Positions 1 to 11,458 of a DNA stretch of 64,000 nt are shown here, piece by piece. A program made the position numbers and the translations under genes. Numbering within the stretch: position 1 is the stretch's first letter; each line of letters opens with the position of its first letter. The stretch is taken from NCBI GenBank assembly GCA_022828595.1, contig JAKGHH010000008.1:26094378-26158377 (forward strand), written 5' to 3'. This DNA comes from Nelumbo lutea. Its lineage: Eukaryota; Streptophyta; Magnoliopsida; Proteales; Nelumbonaceae. The notes under the pieces were generated by a model. That model worked only from the letters and a program-made list of their open reading frames with translations, did not search any database and was not told the origin of the DNA.

Positions 1-1039
1 GCACACATCTTGTTCAGTTCTGATATGATATCTGAGTAGGATCAGGACATGGATTCAACAATGATATGGCTTGGATTCTATGCTTAGAACATCAACCTAC
101 TTAATAGTCTATTGATAATCAATTGAGGTAAGGGAAAATCAATTTAATCAGTTGAGTGATTTTGTATCAGCCTTTTACTTGGTTTTATTTGACTGTACTA
201 TTAAAAAAAGATCTTATTCTGATAGCTAGTGAATTAGATAGCTAATTAATTAACATATTGATCCAAATGGAAGAAGATGTTCCTGTTTCCTGCCAAAGAT
301 CTGGCCTCTTTGATATTGTTACAATTACCATTTACCAAGATCTGATCCTCCATCTCTTATTTTCCTGCCATGACTTGTGTCCCCCTTAATCAACTTTTTG
401 AATGCCCTCATGCAAGACAAGAGGAACATCTTGTTTGTTATTGACACTATTGATCAATAAGAGACTGAGAAGACTAAGATCGATAATATCAATGTGAAAA
501 TAGCCTCTGTTATTAACCTACCAAATTAATAACAGAAAATCATATCAAGGTATTAAACAACCATCAGAATTGAGTTTGGTTATTCCTTGGGGAGAAGAAC
601 CATCTAGATGTTGAAGTTGAAGAAACCATCAACGTCCCAAACTCTCACAATTTTACCTCTGAAAGAAGTCTCTAAGTTTGTCTTTGTCACAAATTCAATG
701 AGTCACCCGTATGTTGTTTTGGTTTCATCTGTCAGGATTTCAAACAGCTGCTCTGCTCCAAAGAAAACATACTATGTTGTTCCTTTTTCCCCAAGTTGTC
801 CATAGAATTGTTGTTATCCAACATCTCAATATCTATATGCATGGACCTATGAAGAGCCTTTGTGTTACATTTCTATTCCTAAAATATAGCAAGGTACTGA
901 TGTTCAGAATCCGGTCTTATACTCTTTGATGAAGACAGTTAGTAGGTTAGCTATTGGAGACAAAACAAGTAACAATTGTCAATTAATATAGAACAACATG
1001 AAAAAAAAAAAAAAAATCCCGTAAATACTGTGGTGTGCC
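1..1039. other. Intergenic, nothing recognised
   Basis: AT-rich DNA without a supported gene. Two overlapping short open frames near 608-929 have no recognisable domain or signal peptide and read as chance frames. A short A-run lies near 1001-1015. Confidence 0.6.
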
Positions 1040-1379
1040 CCACCCCGCATTGAATGGTGTGGGTTTTCTTGATCATAATGGGGACGAGGCGGGGATGGAT
1101 GGGGGAAATAATTTTGCACTAGGGCAGAGATGGGATTTGCGTATAATTTATCGTATTCAGTGGTAAATTATTAAAATATTTTAGATTTAATATTAATTTT
1201 TAAATACCATTGAATTTCCCTAAGTTCTAAAATTTTAGGATCCCATAATCACAAAGTACCCCCAAATTCCCATAACCATATGTCTAAAATACCTCTGAAT
1301 TTTAATGTATTTTAAGTAATTTGGTTGGGGCTGAAAAAATTTGGACATTCTCCATCCCTAATGGGGGAAGGGTGCCTCG

Positions 1380-1771
1380 TAGGCATGGCAGCAGGGTGGG
1401 ACGGGGACAGGGAGCCACTCCCATCCCGTCCCTGCAAAAATCCCCATCCCTGTGAGTTTTTATAATGTTAACCATTTTATTTTTTTTATTTTATTTTAAA
1501 ATTAAAAATAAAATAGTTAATATTCATATTTTTAAAATATTAATATACATACATACATAGATGTACACATTCATATATGCATATATTAGTGGGACCGGAT
1601 TCCCATAGGATAGGGATTAGGGTTCACATTGGGCGGGGAATGCTCTCCCTGTCCCCACCCCATCATTGCCAATGGGGATGAAAATTTCTCCATGGAAAAA
1701 TCATCCTTATCTTCGCCCCATTCAGGGTGGATCCCATGGGGATCCGAGATACAGGAAAGTTGCCATCCTTA
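1380..1771. mobile_element. hAT-like MITE with 8-bp target-site duplication
   Basis: Non-autonomous DNA transposon of 392 bp. Its left end reads TAGGCATGGCAG and its right end TTGCCATCCTTA, which are imperfect inverted repeats of the TAGGGATGGCAA type common in plant hAT-like elements. It is bounded by GTGCCTCG (1372-1379) and GTGCCTCA (1772-1779), a 7/8 duplication of the length hAT transposases make. The arms are rich in GGGGATGGGGA runs and the centre is AT-rich. The G-rich DNA at 1040-1379 and 1772-1860 looks like an older related element into which this copy inserted. The same family occurs inverted at 18690-19143. No transposase is encoded. Confidence 0.8.
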
Positions 1772-1874
1772 GTGCCTCACCCTACCACTAGGGATGGGGC
1801 GGCAACGGGATAGGGGATTTTGGCTACAAGGTGGGGATGGGAGGGGGTGCACTGCCATAAACCATTGTTAATCT

Positions 1875-2022
1875 AGATGGTTGGACTGGTCAAGATATCA
1901 GCTTTTCCTATTTCACTTGAGAATCACTGTTTTTCAAAAAATTGTTGAAATGGTCAGCAACTTGCTGACTTAGGCGGTCGAACCATACCTGTTCGATCCA
2001 GACAATGGTTTCTAGGCAAAAT

Positions 2023-2054
<32 letters not shown>

Positions 2055-2163
2055 TAATTTTCTAAAACATCATAGACTGATTTGTTCAGACCGGATGGAC
2101 GGACCACCGACCCAGAAATTGGTGGCGAAAATCGATCCAATTCAAGATCGGTTTTTAAAACAT
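1875..2163. repeat. Degenerate dispersed repeat with TTTTAAAAC end
   Basis: Resembles the better-preserved repeats at 25404-25679 and 50016-50294: a GGTCAGCAA/GTCGAACCAT core, then a T-rich stretch, then a GACCGG-rich arm ending in GGTTTTTAAAAC. A (TA)n tract interrupts it. The boundaries are approximate. Confidence 0.4.
2024..2046. repeat. (TA)n microsatellite
   Basis: Uninterrupted alternating TA tract followed by a T run, inside the degenerate repeat around it. Confidence 0.95.
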
Positions 2164-2169
2164 TATATG

Positions 2170-3650
2170 GAAGTTTAATTTTATACTTTACAATTCCATT
2201 TTGAAGTGTTCATATACTAATATAGGTGAGTGAATGAAGTTGGGAAGGGATGTTAACATGAGAGTAGTAAGATGACAAATAGGAATCCCCTTCTCTGATC
2301 TAATTTAGTGTCAGATGCACATAGTGAAACACTCAATAGTGCTACAATATTTTCTTCAGAACATACAAAACGAGCTTTTCTGAACCACAGAATTTGTATT
2401 ATTAATTTATAAAATAATAATTACAAGAGGACCGTTTTTTATAAAATAGATACGATAATAAACCCTATACAATCATGTTCATTGGCATTTTCAAGTAGAA
2501 TAAGGACCACCTATTACAAAAGTTCTATGAATAAGTAATCCCTAATATACAAACCAACTTGCTTATTATAAAATGATTAATAAAGTTTCTGGAGATATAT
2601 CAGACATTAGAAATCATATTCGAAGACAACAAAACATCAATTTTATATTAAAATATGCCAGGAATCTAACGGGCAAATAGGGTGTTGGACGGGCCTGGGT
2701 TGGGGTTTTCCAAAATTTGAATAGGCCCGTCTCAGAGACCCAAGCCCAAAGCAGTGTAAAGTGTAAGTCGGATCAATCCTAATTGCACCACCAAGGGCAA
2801 TTGCTTGGTTTAATGGTAAAATTTCTCACTAACGAACAGGAGAGTGCAGATTGGGTAATTGTCTTTTTTTCTTCATACGTGAGGACTCAGAATTATAGAA
2901 CGAGCCATGTGATCCAATCAAGAGTGAATAGTTGTATATATCGTTGGTGTGTTCATTCTTGATTGGGTTACATAGCACTGTTTATGCCTGTTTATAGTAG
3001 GTCCAGCGTGAAGATATGTGAATGACCTTTGGTAGAATGCAATAGTGAAATAGGATTTATGCAAGTAATCCTATATAGTTGTCTTAGAGGCCATTTGACA
3101 AGCCTTTTTTATAAGATCTTCTAGTAGATCTGTCAATCAAAAGACGATGTAAATTTTTGCATTAAGTACTTAATAGTTTAAAGACAATTTGGTTAAGACA
3201 CATCTTTTCATGTGAAGACAAGTTGAGAAAAATGAAAAGCTCCATTTGAAGTTCCCTGAAAATAGCAAGTAACCGGCTTCCCATATCATTTTAGGACTAC
3301 GGCTTTTGACAACTAGATCTTTTCTCAATTAAACAGGAAAAGATGAAAACATAGGCTGTCAGATTTCTAAAATAACGCACCAAACGAGTTTGACTGATTG
3401 GTGGAATCCTGCATTGGATTTCTTTGCGTCTGCAGTTCTGCATTTGTGGCATCTTTGGAAGGTGAGGTGCAAGAGAGTAATGGAAAATGGGGAATTTTTA
3501 CCATCCTCAATCATTTCAGCTTCTGGAGCCTAGTTATGGGAATTGTCATTTATTAGCAAATCTTTTGAGTCACCTGATAATGGAAACAGCACCTGAGTTT
3601 TTATCTCTTGTATTTATGGAGGATTTATAGAACTTCCATTAGGCTATTTA
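2170..3650. other. Intergenic, no gene seen
   Basis: AT-rich single-copy-looking sequence with no convincing coding frame, RNA gene or terminal inverted repeat. A GGGCCTGGGTTGGGG-like patch near 2690-2720 resembles the ends of hAT-like MITEs, but I could not pair it with a second end. Confidence 0.5.
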
Positions 3651-3651
3651 T

Positions 3652-3676
3652 AAAAAAAAAAAAAAAAAAAAAAAAA
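3652..3676 (+). repeat. Poly(A) tract
   Basis: 25 consecutive A residues. It could be the tail of an old retroposed sequence, but no LINE 3' signature lies just upstream. Confidence 0.9.
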
Positions 3677-3958
3677 CATATTAACATTGGTTTGACAAAC
3701 ACATGGGATGCGATATGGTGAATTTGATGGTGCTAGTGTGGTTCAAAGTATCGATATACCTCTGTATATCCATACTTAAAAGTATTGATATGGTGAATTT
3801 GATCAATGGATGCTAGTACCAAAAATGTGTTGTTGTACTATAAAAAGAACAAAACGATAAAAAATAAACAGATTCTTTTTTGTACAAGCTCCATTTAGTT
3901 GTAAAATAAGTAAGAAACAACATAGAGAAATGTGTATAGTACCCCGTGCTGGACCTTA

Positions 3959-4223
3959 GGTTGTGTTTGGTTGCAATGCAAATAAATTTGCACTGATGCA
4001 AAATAATGGCAGTGCAAATGATTTGAATGTAAATTCTGACCTATTTTTGTTTTAAATTTTAGTTTATCTTGTTTGGTTGTAGTACAAATGCAATAAATTA
4101 AAATATGAAGCAAAATAAAGTAAAACCCAAAACAAAATTAAAAGAGAATTTGCATTTTTTTTATTTGCACTCCCATAAATTTGTGCTAGTGCAAATACAG
4201 TTGCATTGCAACCAAACACAGCC
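3959..4223. mobile_element. Tourist-like (PIF/Harbinger) MITE with TTA duplication
   Basis: A 265-bp element whose 23-bp ends are near-perfect inverted repeats: GGTTGTGTTTGGTTGCAATG on the left and CATTGCAACCAAACACAGCC on the right. TTA stands immediately outside each end (3956-3958 and 4224-4226), the duplication expected from PIF/Harbinger transposase. The interior is AT-rich with further self-complementarity (repeated AAATTTGCAC-type words). It encodes no protein; the open frames crossing it are accidental. Related elements lie at 20715-20895 and 42114-42411. Confidence 0.85.
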
Positions 4224-4360
4224 TTACTATCCATGGCATTGGGATGTGGTTTTCTGGAACATAAAAAGAAATGAAAAACTTGTCATGCTGCAAGAGATTT
4301 TACCATGCACCAATCAATAGTTAGGCACCTAGTAATGATGACACCAGTCAGCTTTAATGC

Positions 4361-4487
4361 TATGTTTGGTTTGAAGAAAAAAAGTAGGAAAAAGAAAAGA
4401 AAGTTAGCTGGGAAAACTTTCACAAATGGTGTATAGATTTCCCTATCTTTTCTTTCGTTTCCCTATTTTTTTCTTCAAACCAAACAT
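4361..4487. mobile_element. Short fold-back element (MITE)
   Basis: TATGTTTGGTTTGAAGAAAA on the left is mirrored by TTTTCTTCAAACCAAACATA on the right, giving a stem of about 35 bp around a short loop. The TGTTTGG core resembles the Tourist-type ends elsewhere in the window. The exact ends and target duplication are not certain. Confidence 0.6.
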
Positions 4488-5439
4488 ATATAACCTAAAG
4501 GAAATGCAGCACTCTTACTATTATAACAACTTGTCGGAAGTTTAACAATTGGGTAATTAATTATCTAGTATCTTCTTCATTGTGTTGGTGTTGTCGTTTA
4601 TAATAGTAAAGATGATATATGACCTGAAAAATGAAAAGAATTCCTAGTAAGCAAAGATAAAAAAGAACAATGCGATAGCAGACAATCTTTTTTCGGTCCT
4701 TTCCAATCCTTCTACAAAATTCATTTGCTTTATGGAAAAGTTAGCTTAAAAGGACATAAAGTGAAAGTTGTTTATGTGAAAATGAAAGCTATGGAGAGGA
4801 CAAAGTCAGAAAATGCTAACATGTGTTTGGCAGTGCTTTTCACAAGAGGCGCCAGATTTTGCTGCTGGGTTGGCTGTGTATTACTTGTTATATAATTAAT
4901 CATTGTTCTGAATGTTGGTGCATATGGGTCCTACAGTTATGAAACTTAAGGCTGTTAGTACATATGGGTCCTATAGGTATGAAACGCTGGCAATTTTAGT
5001 TGTGATGGGTTAGGTAGCAAGAGATACATATAGCAAGCCAGCAGTAGGTCCTGAGTGCTTTCACAAGCATCGCCTTAGGCTGCTTTTGTTTGTGATATAT
5101 TTATGTATATCGGTTCGTGTTTGTAAGTATTTAGTTGCCATACAAAAATGTAATGACTAAGATGAAAATGTTTTTTTTTTTCCTAACATCTTTATATTGT
5201 GAGAAGAAAACATTATTATACCTATTTTTTAGATATAAACTTGTGCTCTTCTAATATTGGTGTTTTTGACAAAAAAGTTAAGGCATTTAATGGTGGGGCC
5301 CATACTTTGCACCGATTTCAAACAAGCAACAAATATACAAAAAACAGATTACACTTAGCATTCTAGAACCATAAAGAGGGTATTTATGCAGAATGCATAT
5401 TTGTGTTTACAATGCAACCAAACACATACTAAGAATTGG

Positions 5440-6036
5440 GACACCTGTTCTGAAGACCTGATCAGAGTTGAATGTTCCTTGTGATGGATGGCTGCGGAAA
5501 TCCAATCCAAATTAGGGAGAAGGTTGTTCACAAACAATGCCAAGCCGACCAAACCGGCCCAGCCCAACTCGATTTGATTGGTTTTTTTCACCATTAGCCA
5601 TTTTGGGTTATGAAGAAGGATAAACTGATAATTTGGTTCGGTTTCGGTTTTCATGTATGAAAACCAAAACCAAACTGAACCAAATTGAGTTAGTTGGTTT
5701 CTGATTTTCTAGTGTTTCCCTAACTAGGTAATACTTATCCTAGTTTATTCTTTCTAGTTAGTTACTTATTTTTAACATTAAAGAACAATAAAGCATTAAT
5801 TAAATGGGAATTGGGATTGTTTTTTTTTTTTTTTTTGGAGTAGGAAATTTTATACTATAATGCTGTTCACAAACAATGCCTAACCGGCCAAACCGACCCA
5901 AACCCACCCTTCATGTTTGGATCGATTTTGCTTAATGCCAAGTCGGTTTCGGTTTTCTCTTTAAGTAACCCGACCAAGTTGGGTTGGTTGAAAAAAATCT
6001 ATTAAACAGACCCAACCCGACCCGTGAACAACCCTA
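5440..6036. mobile_element. Probable hAT-like repeat pair, degenerate
   Basis: Two neighbouring copies of a GTTCACAAACAATGCC-type word (from 5525 and 5864), followed by GACC/AACCGG-rich arms. The right end GACCCGTGAACAACCCTA is a common plant hAT-like MITE terminus. No matching target duplication was found, so boundaries are approximate. The 99-codon minus-strand frame here is a by-product of the repeat. Confidence 0.4.
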
Positions 6037-6298
6037 CATAATATATAATTGCTTAACACAATGTTTATTTCCCTACTTATAAGGTGAGGAATATGATTGG
6101 TTTGCACCTTGGGAATAAGACACTCAATAAATCAATTGAAGCTCATCCGGACAGAGACAAACCATGGATAAACCAAATGAATTTTCATTAACATGTAAGA
6201 ACTAGAAATAGGATCAAATGTAATCCAATAATAGTGGTTTTTCTGTACATAAAAAATTATATTCAAAGAAGCAATCAAATAGAACTTTCTTTTTACAA

Positions 6299-6352
<54 letters not shown>
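6299..6352. repeat. (ATT)n microsatellite
   Basis: About 18 uninterrupted trinucleotide units. The lack of interruptions suggests a polymorphic locus. Confidence 0.95.
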
Positions 6353-6800
6353 GTAAGGAAAACTTGTGTGTGAAAGTTCATGACAGAAATAACCAAATTT
6401 ACATCAACAGTACCTGGCCATTAATAAACTTTTTAACATGTTGAGGATTAAATGAGGACATATGCCCACTTTGGTGGAGATGCATGCTGACAAGATGGTT
6501 AAAGTGCGCTGATTTTATTATTTTCATTATGATACTTCGGAAAAGTTGTCAACTTTTTTCAAATTTAAATGTACCACATCACTTTAATGATTCAACATAA
6601 TCGGGGTGATTCAAGAAGTCAATTTGATGATTCAAGAAACACTTCCTCTCATGAATCCCAAAGCAAATTGTTGCGACAATATTTTACCAAAAAATGGCTT
6701 TCCTGTAAAATTACTTGGTGCCAAACACCAAGGATACAAAACCCTACGAGGTGGGTGGGGATCCAGTCTGCCTGCTTTCTTCTCCAAAGTCATGATCAAC

Positions 6801-9800
6801 TTAACAAGAAACATCTTCAAGTGTTAGGGTGGTAGGGTTTGCTAAGTACTGTTTCAGCCGATCAATCTCAAGGGCCACGTCCAACATGGAAGGTCTCATT
6901 GAAGGAGAGTTCTGTGTACAAATCAAACCAAGCTCAATCAACTCTAAGATGATTTGCTTCCATGCATTGAAGCTGTGATTTCTCGGTGTTGGTGGTGGCG
7001 CAAACCTAAGGAGGGCTTCTTCCATTATGGGCTCAAGGTCATCCGAGTAACGTCTCTTCACCCATTCATGCAGGCTTGAACCTTGGTGAAACATCACATC
7101 TGTTGGTCTTTTACCCGTCAAAATCTCTAGGATTAGAACACCGAAACTATAAATATCTCCCTTTGTTGAAGAACGCTTTCCCATTCCGTATTCTGCATCA
7201 AATCAAGCCAATTAAGCACAGGATGATATAAGAACGAGAAGCTTGTCAATTAATTAATTACACTATAGATAATCAGGCATAGAATTTTTCATGGGTTGGG
7301 CTGGGCCGGGTCGGGCCTAATTCCGGATTTATGAATTTTATATAATTAATTATTGGTTATACATAATATTTTATATTATATTTATATAAAAAATATTTTT
7401 ATACATTTTGTAAATATGAAATACCACATATAATATGTTATGTAGGTGTGTTGGGCCTAGATTCAGCCTTGAAACCTATGCCCAAATTAAAGTTCAAAAT
7501 TTCGACATGATATATGGCCCATATTGGGATTGGGAGTACTGTATTGTTATCAGTGGGGCTGCATAAGAGGAAATATAAGGGGTTTGAGAATTTGGGCATT
7601 TTTAGAGGTAGGTAGGCCTAAGACCAACCCCATGATCAATTTTGAGGGAAAAAAAAGGTTTTATTGTATCAAAACACCCAATTCGCATGTTCGTACATTT
7701 TGAGTGTATTGATACTTTTAAACTTTAGCCCAAGCCCAAATATCTAAGATGGGCTGACCGCCCAACTTTGATTTCTTTATGTTGATACTTGAATTGGATA
7801 ATGTATATCGAATTTAGGTCAGATTCAAATTGTATTCAGACCGCAATCGGATATTGAATAAATAAATACTAAACCAAAAAATTATATATTATTAACAAAA
7901 TGATATAACAATGATTTTGATATCACTGTTCCCTAGTGGAATACATTGAAATTCAACTTTTATGAGATTATAAAAGGGTGGAATTTGAATTACCCTTAAT
8001 TAGATTGAATTGGGAGAATCTAATAATGTTTGCACCGTTGCCCAGCCATTTGTATAGAAAGCCATCTAATTAATAGATTCTATTTTTATTACACCATTCA
8101 ATCATTTCTTGGTGACAATCTGGCTGCACTTACTCAGACATTCCAGACTATCTGAATTAAGCTAAGAAATGGCAAATTTTCATCCAGACCCCGTTTAAAT
8201 TGGGTTGAAATTGCCCAAATCCTAATAATTTACTCGAAGAAATTGAGTGGGATTGATTGGCTGGTCATGATTTGATACCTGCATTAACATCTTCTAAACT
8301 AATATTGCAAGGAAACTACTTACCCGGAGCAATATAACCAAACGACCCATATAACAGGCCGGCAGTGGAGTCCATGGTAGACGACGAATCAATTGTGCGA
8401 GTAATAGCCTCATCCTCGCCACCACCTTTCACTAGTCTCGCTATCCCAAAGTCAGTTACCAAAGCAGTCATATCTTCACCCAGAAGTATGTTGCTCGGCT
8501 TTAGATCACAGTGTACAACTCTAACTGGACAATGGTGGTGCAAGTAGGCAACCCCTTCAGCTACATCGCTGCATATGCTCACCAACTGAGCCAAGCTCAG
8601 ATTAGGGCCTGAACTGTGTCTAGTCCTCTTTAGTACCTGGCATTCTCTTTTGAAGCTTGTACAGATCTCTACACCCATCCCAGGATCGAAGACTTTCACT
8701 GCAATTCTTGTATTTCCTTTGAGAGTACCCTTGTAAACGTGCCCCAACCTACCTGATCCAATTAGGCTCGAGGAATTGAACCCATTGGTGGCTTCTATGA
8801 GTTGTTGGTAGGAAATTCTAGGGTACTCTAGCTGTTTTCTCTCTTGTTCATCTTTGCTTAATTCCCCACCACCAAAAATTGCTGCTATGTGTCTCCTTTT
8901 TGACTTGTTCCTTAGTCTGTACACGAAGAAGCACAGTGTAGGAGTTAAAAACAGTAAGAGAAGAATTTGCAAGATTACTAAGTGATGTTTACGTTTCTTC
9001 CAACAGGTTGTCATTCCAGGGATGGACCCACAGAGACCTGAGTTTCCTTGGAAGGAGTCTATCGTTAGTGTTGCAAATGCTCCATCTTTTGTTATGCTCC
9101 CAGAGAAGTTGTTAAAAGATAGATTCAGTTCTGTGAGAGTGGGAGATGCCTGTAGAGATTCTGGTATTTCCCCAACCAAATGGTTTGATGATAAATCGAG
9201 CACTCGAAGATTAAACAAACTGCCAATGGGGAGTGGAAGTGGGCCTTGCAGACTAATTCCTGAAAGGTTGAGGTATTCTAGTGCAATGCATCTCCCAAGT
9301 TGAGGTGGGATTGCGCCAGATAAGTTATTGGATGAAAGATCAATGGCTAGAATCTTGTTCATTTTACTAAGCTCTAATGGCAGCGGCCCTTGCAAGAGAT
9401 TGCTTGATAAATTCAAGTACAACGTCAAGCTACTCCATCCTGCAACTACTTCAATTGGAATCATCCCAGAAATTTTGTTATGAGAAAGATCTAAAATCTC
9501 TAGGTTGGTGCATTTCCCTAGACTTGGTGGTATTGTTCCTGAAAGATTGTTTTCATAGAGCATGAGTCTTCTTAACTGAGAAGGATTTGAGAAACTATCT
9601 GGAATTGAACCCTGGAGTTTGTTTCTCGATAAATCTAGAAGACCCAAGTGGGAAATATTGCCTAAAGCTGAAGGGATCTCACCAGTCAGTGAGTTGTTCG
9701 ATAAACAGATCCTCTCCAGACCTCCAATTCGGCTTAACTCAGGTGGAATCGATCCGTTAAAAAGATTGGTAGACAAATTTAAGAAGGTGAAGTTCACAAG

Positions 9801-10778
9801 ATTGGAGATGCTTGGAGGAATGGAACCAGAAAGAAGATTCTCTTCAAGATGAAGTACTGCAAAAGTAGTAGAAAGATTACCAATAACAGAAGGTAACTGT
9901 CCGCCCAGATTATTTCCCGCCAATTCGAGTGTATGAAGGTTAGAGCAATTAACAAGAGAAACAAAGAAGGGTTCAAGGTCAGTGTTACCGTTTTGACTAA
10001 TGAGGTTGGTGTAGGACAAATACAGGAGCTGCAACTGTGGTGTTTTATCCACAGTTGCTGCCGGCAACTCTCCACTTAAAGAGTTCGATGTTACATCAAG
10101 CCATTTGAGCTTTGTTGAGTTTGCAAGGGCCTGAGGAATCGGACCCACCAGCCGGTTGGACCACAGTAGAAGAGATTTCAACCCAATTAACTTACAGTGA
10201 TTCCACAAAGGGATCTTTCCGGTAAGAGAATTTTCAGACAGATCTATATATCTCAATGAAGAGGAGCCATTGCAGAAAAATGACTCCGGAATCTGATCCA
10301 CAAGCCTATTACTTGATAAATCAAGATATTCTAAGTGACTCAGAAAACCAATTTCAGCAGGAATATTCCCTTCAAGAACATTATATGTGAAGTTCAGATG
10401 TGTGAGCATGGAAAGTGCTCCAAGCCCAGCTGGTATCGAACCACGAAAGAAATTTTCCGATAAATCAAGCACTGATAAGGAGGACAAATTCGAGAGCTCA
10501 ACAGAAATAGTCCCTCTCAATGATCGGCGACCGAGATCAAGCTTGACAACTTGTTCTCTCGCACTGTTACATGTAACACCTGTCCAATTGCAGATGTGCA
10601 GACCCGAAGAATTCCAACTCCCGAGAACTTTCTCGGGATCGGAATCAATACCAGACATGAAAGAGAGAAGCGCAGCTCGGTCGTTCAAACTTCGAGCATT
10701 GTCTTCTCCATAGACAACAGGAAAGAGAATGACCAAACAAAGAAAGCTAGACCTTGCAAATGTACAGAAACTCATCAT
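6801..10778 (-). CDS. LRR receptor-like serine/threonine kinase (At2g24130-like), kinase partly deleted
   Basis: Two exons join cleanly: 10778-8324 and 7192-6801, 2847 nt, 948 residues plus stop. The donor is G|GTAAGT and the acceptor GATGCAG|A, and the join restores the kinase motif APEYGMG. I start at the ATG at 10778 (MMSFCTF), which opens a signal peptide; the longer open frame begins at a TTG. Order: LRR N-terminal domain (about 25-70, CNWTGVTC), some twenty LRRs (about 75-580), membrane helix (about 597-618), kinase (from about 660). Visible kinase residues are the VAIK-like lysine in IAVKVF, HCDLKPSN (cysteine before the catalytic Asp, so non-RD) and TDFG. After RECQVLKRTRH the frame jumps to SSGPNLSLAQLVS, so the strand 4 to helix D segment found in relatives, roughly 35-40 residues, seems absent. 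Non-RD relatives sense microbial patterns at the plasma membrane. The protein may be ligand-binding but catalytically weak, or a decaying paralogue. Confidence 0.88.
7193..8323 (-). other. Intron of the receptor kinase gene
   Basis: A 1131-bp intron with GT at 8323-8322 and AG at 7194-7193 (minus strand). It interrupts the codon for Glu of APE near the activation-segment end, a position shared by many non-RD LRR kinases. It holds repeat debris: a GGGCTGGGCCGGGTCGGGCC patch near 7300 and a GCCCAAGCCCAA patch near 7730 look like the arms of an hAT-like insertion. Confidence 0.85.
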
Positions 10779-10865
10779 GATTATTATCAAAATGGCTCTT
10801 CGCTAGGCTAAGCTTAGAATTTGACGAAGACAACCAAAGTACTGACAAATCAGTAGCTTCACCAC

Positions 10866-10882
10866 CCTGGTATTTAAGAAGA
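10866..10882 (-). promoter_or_regulatory. Possible TATA-like box of the receptor kinase
   Basis: Read on the minus strand, CTTCTTAAATACC lies about 95 bp upstream of the ATG. It is the best TATA-like word at a sensible distance; no other promoter evidence is visible. Confidence 0.35.
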
Positions 10883-10980
10883 TAAAGTGGTCTCTCCCTA
10901 CGTACGCGAGGAAGATAAAATATAGAAACAAATCCAGTCTCTTATGGTAGTTTTTGCTTAATTAATTTATAATTAGTAGT

Positions 10981-11108
10981 GAGGAATGATCAGAGAAAGA
11001 AAATTAAACCCATCATCATGATCTTCACAACCGCTCTTCGCTAAGCTTAATTAAAAATTTGACAAAGACGAAACATAAGAATGGGCAAAAACAGTAGCTT
11101 CACCCATC
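10981..11108 (-). pseudogene. Relic copy of the receptor-kinase 5' end
   Basis: Repeats, about 240 bp further upstream, the start-codon and 5'-untranslated region of the receptor kinase. Shared words in order on the plus strand are CATCATGAT, GCTCTTCGCTA, AAGCTTA, TTTGAC.AAGAC and CAGTAGCTTCACC (compare 10727-10870). The block includes the equivalent of the first codons of the signal peptide, then stops. It is best read as the remnant of a head-to-tail duplication of the gene's 5' part. It contains no usable coding frame. Confidence 0.6.
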
Positions 11109-11154
11109 ACTATCCTCAGCCCTTGGAAGGACAAAGAGTAAAATTAGAATGATA

Positions 11155-11458
11155 GGGTCCGGATGTAGTAGCCATGTTAGCTAAGCATAATGACTGAACA
11201 CGTAATAGCTGTGTGACACATGTTTCAGCCTTTCATCCAAACTTTTTTGCTCCATTAGACAGAAATTATTTATTATTTTATTATTTTTGTCAATAATTAA
11301 AAATTAAAAACAATGAAAAAAAGAAAACGTAATGGATAATTTTTGTCTAACGGAGCAAAAACATTTGGATGAAAAGCACATTAATTAGGACATGTGTCAC
11401 ACAGCTATTATGTACTCACTCATTGTGCTTATTTAATGTGCCTACTACATCTAGACCC
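11155..11458. mobile_element. MITE with about 69-bp terminal inverted repeats
   Basis: A 304-bp element. Left GGGTCCGGATGTAGTAG pairs with right CTACTACATCTAGACCC, and the complementarity continues inward for about 69 bp through AATAGCTGTGTGACACATGT, with a second block (CATCCAAA, TTTTTGCTCC) towards an AT-rich centre. The flanking duplication is not convincing, so the superfamily is open (long inverted repeats suggest Mutator-like). It lies about 380 bp upstream of the receptor kinase and could supply or disrupt promoter sequence. Confidence 0.7.

Noticed and set aside
608..929. Two overlapping plus-strand frames
   Set aside because: No homology recognised; ordinary chance frames.
9022..10713. 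Several plus-strand frames of 60-108 codons
   Set aside because: They are antisense shadows of the leucine-rich-repeat exon, whose regular codons leave the opposite strand open.
10779..10790. Upstream start of the receptor kinase giving MIIIM ahead of MSFCTF
   Set aside because: The first codon there is TTG; the ATG at 10778 gives a normal signal peptide.
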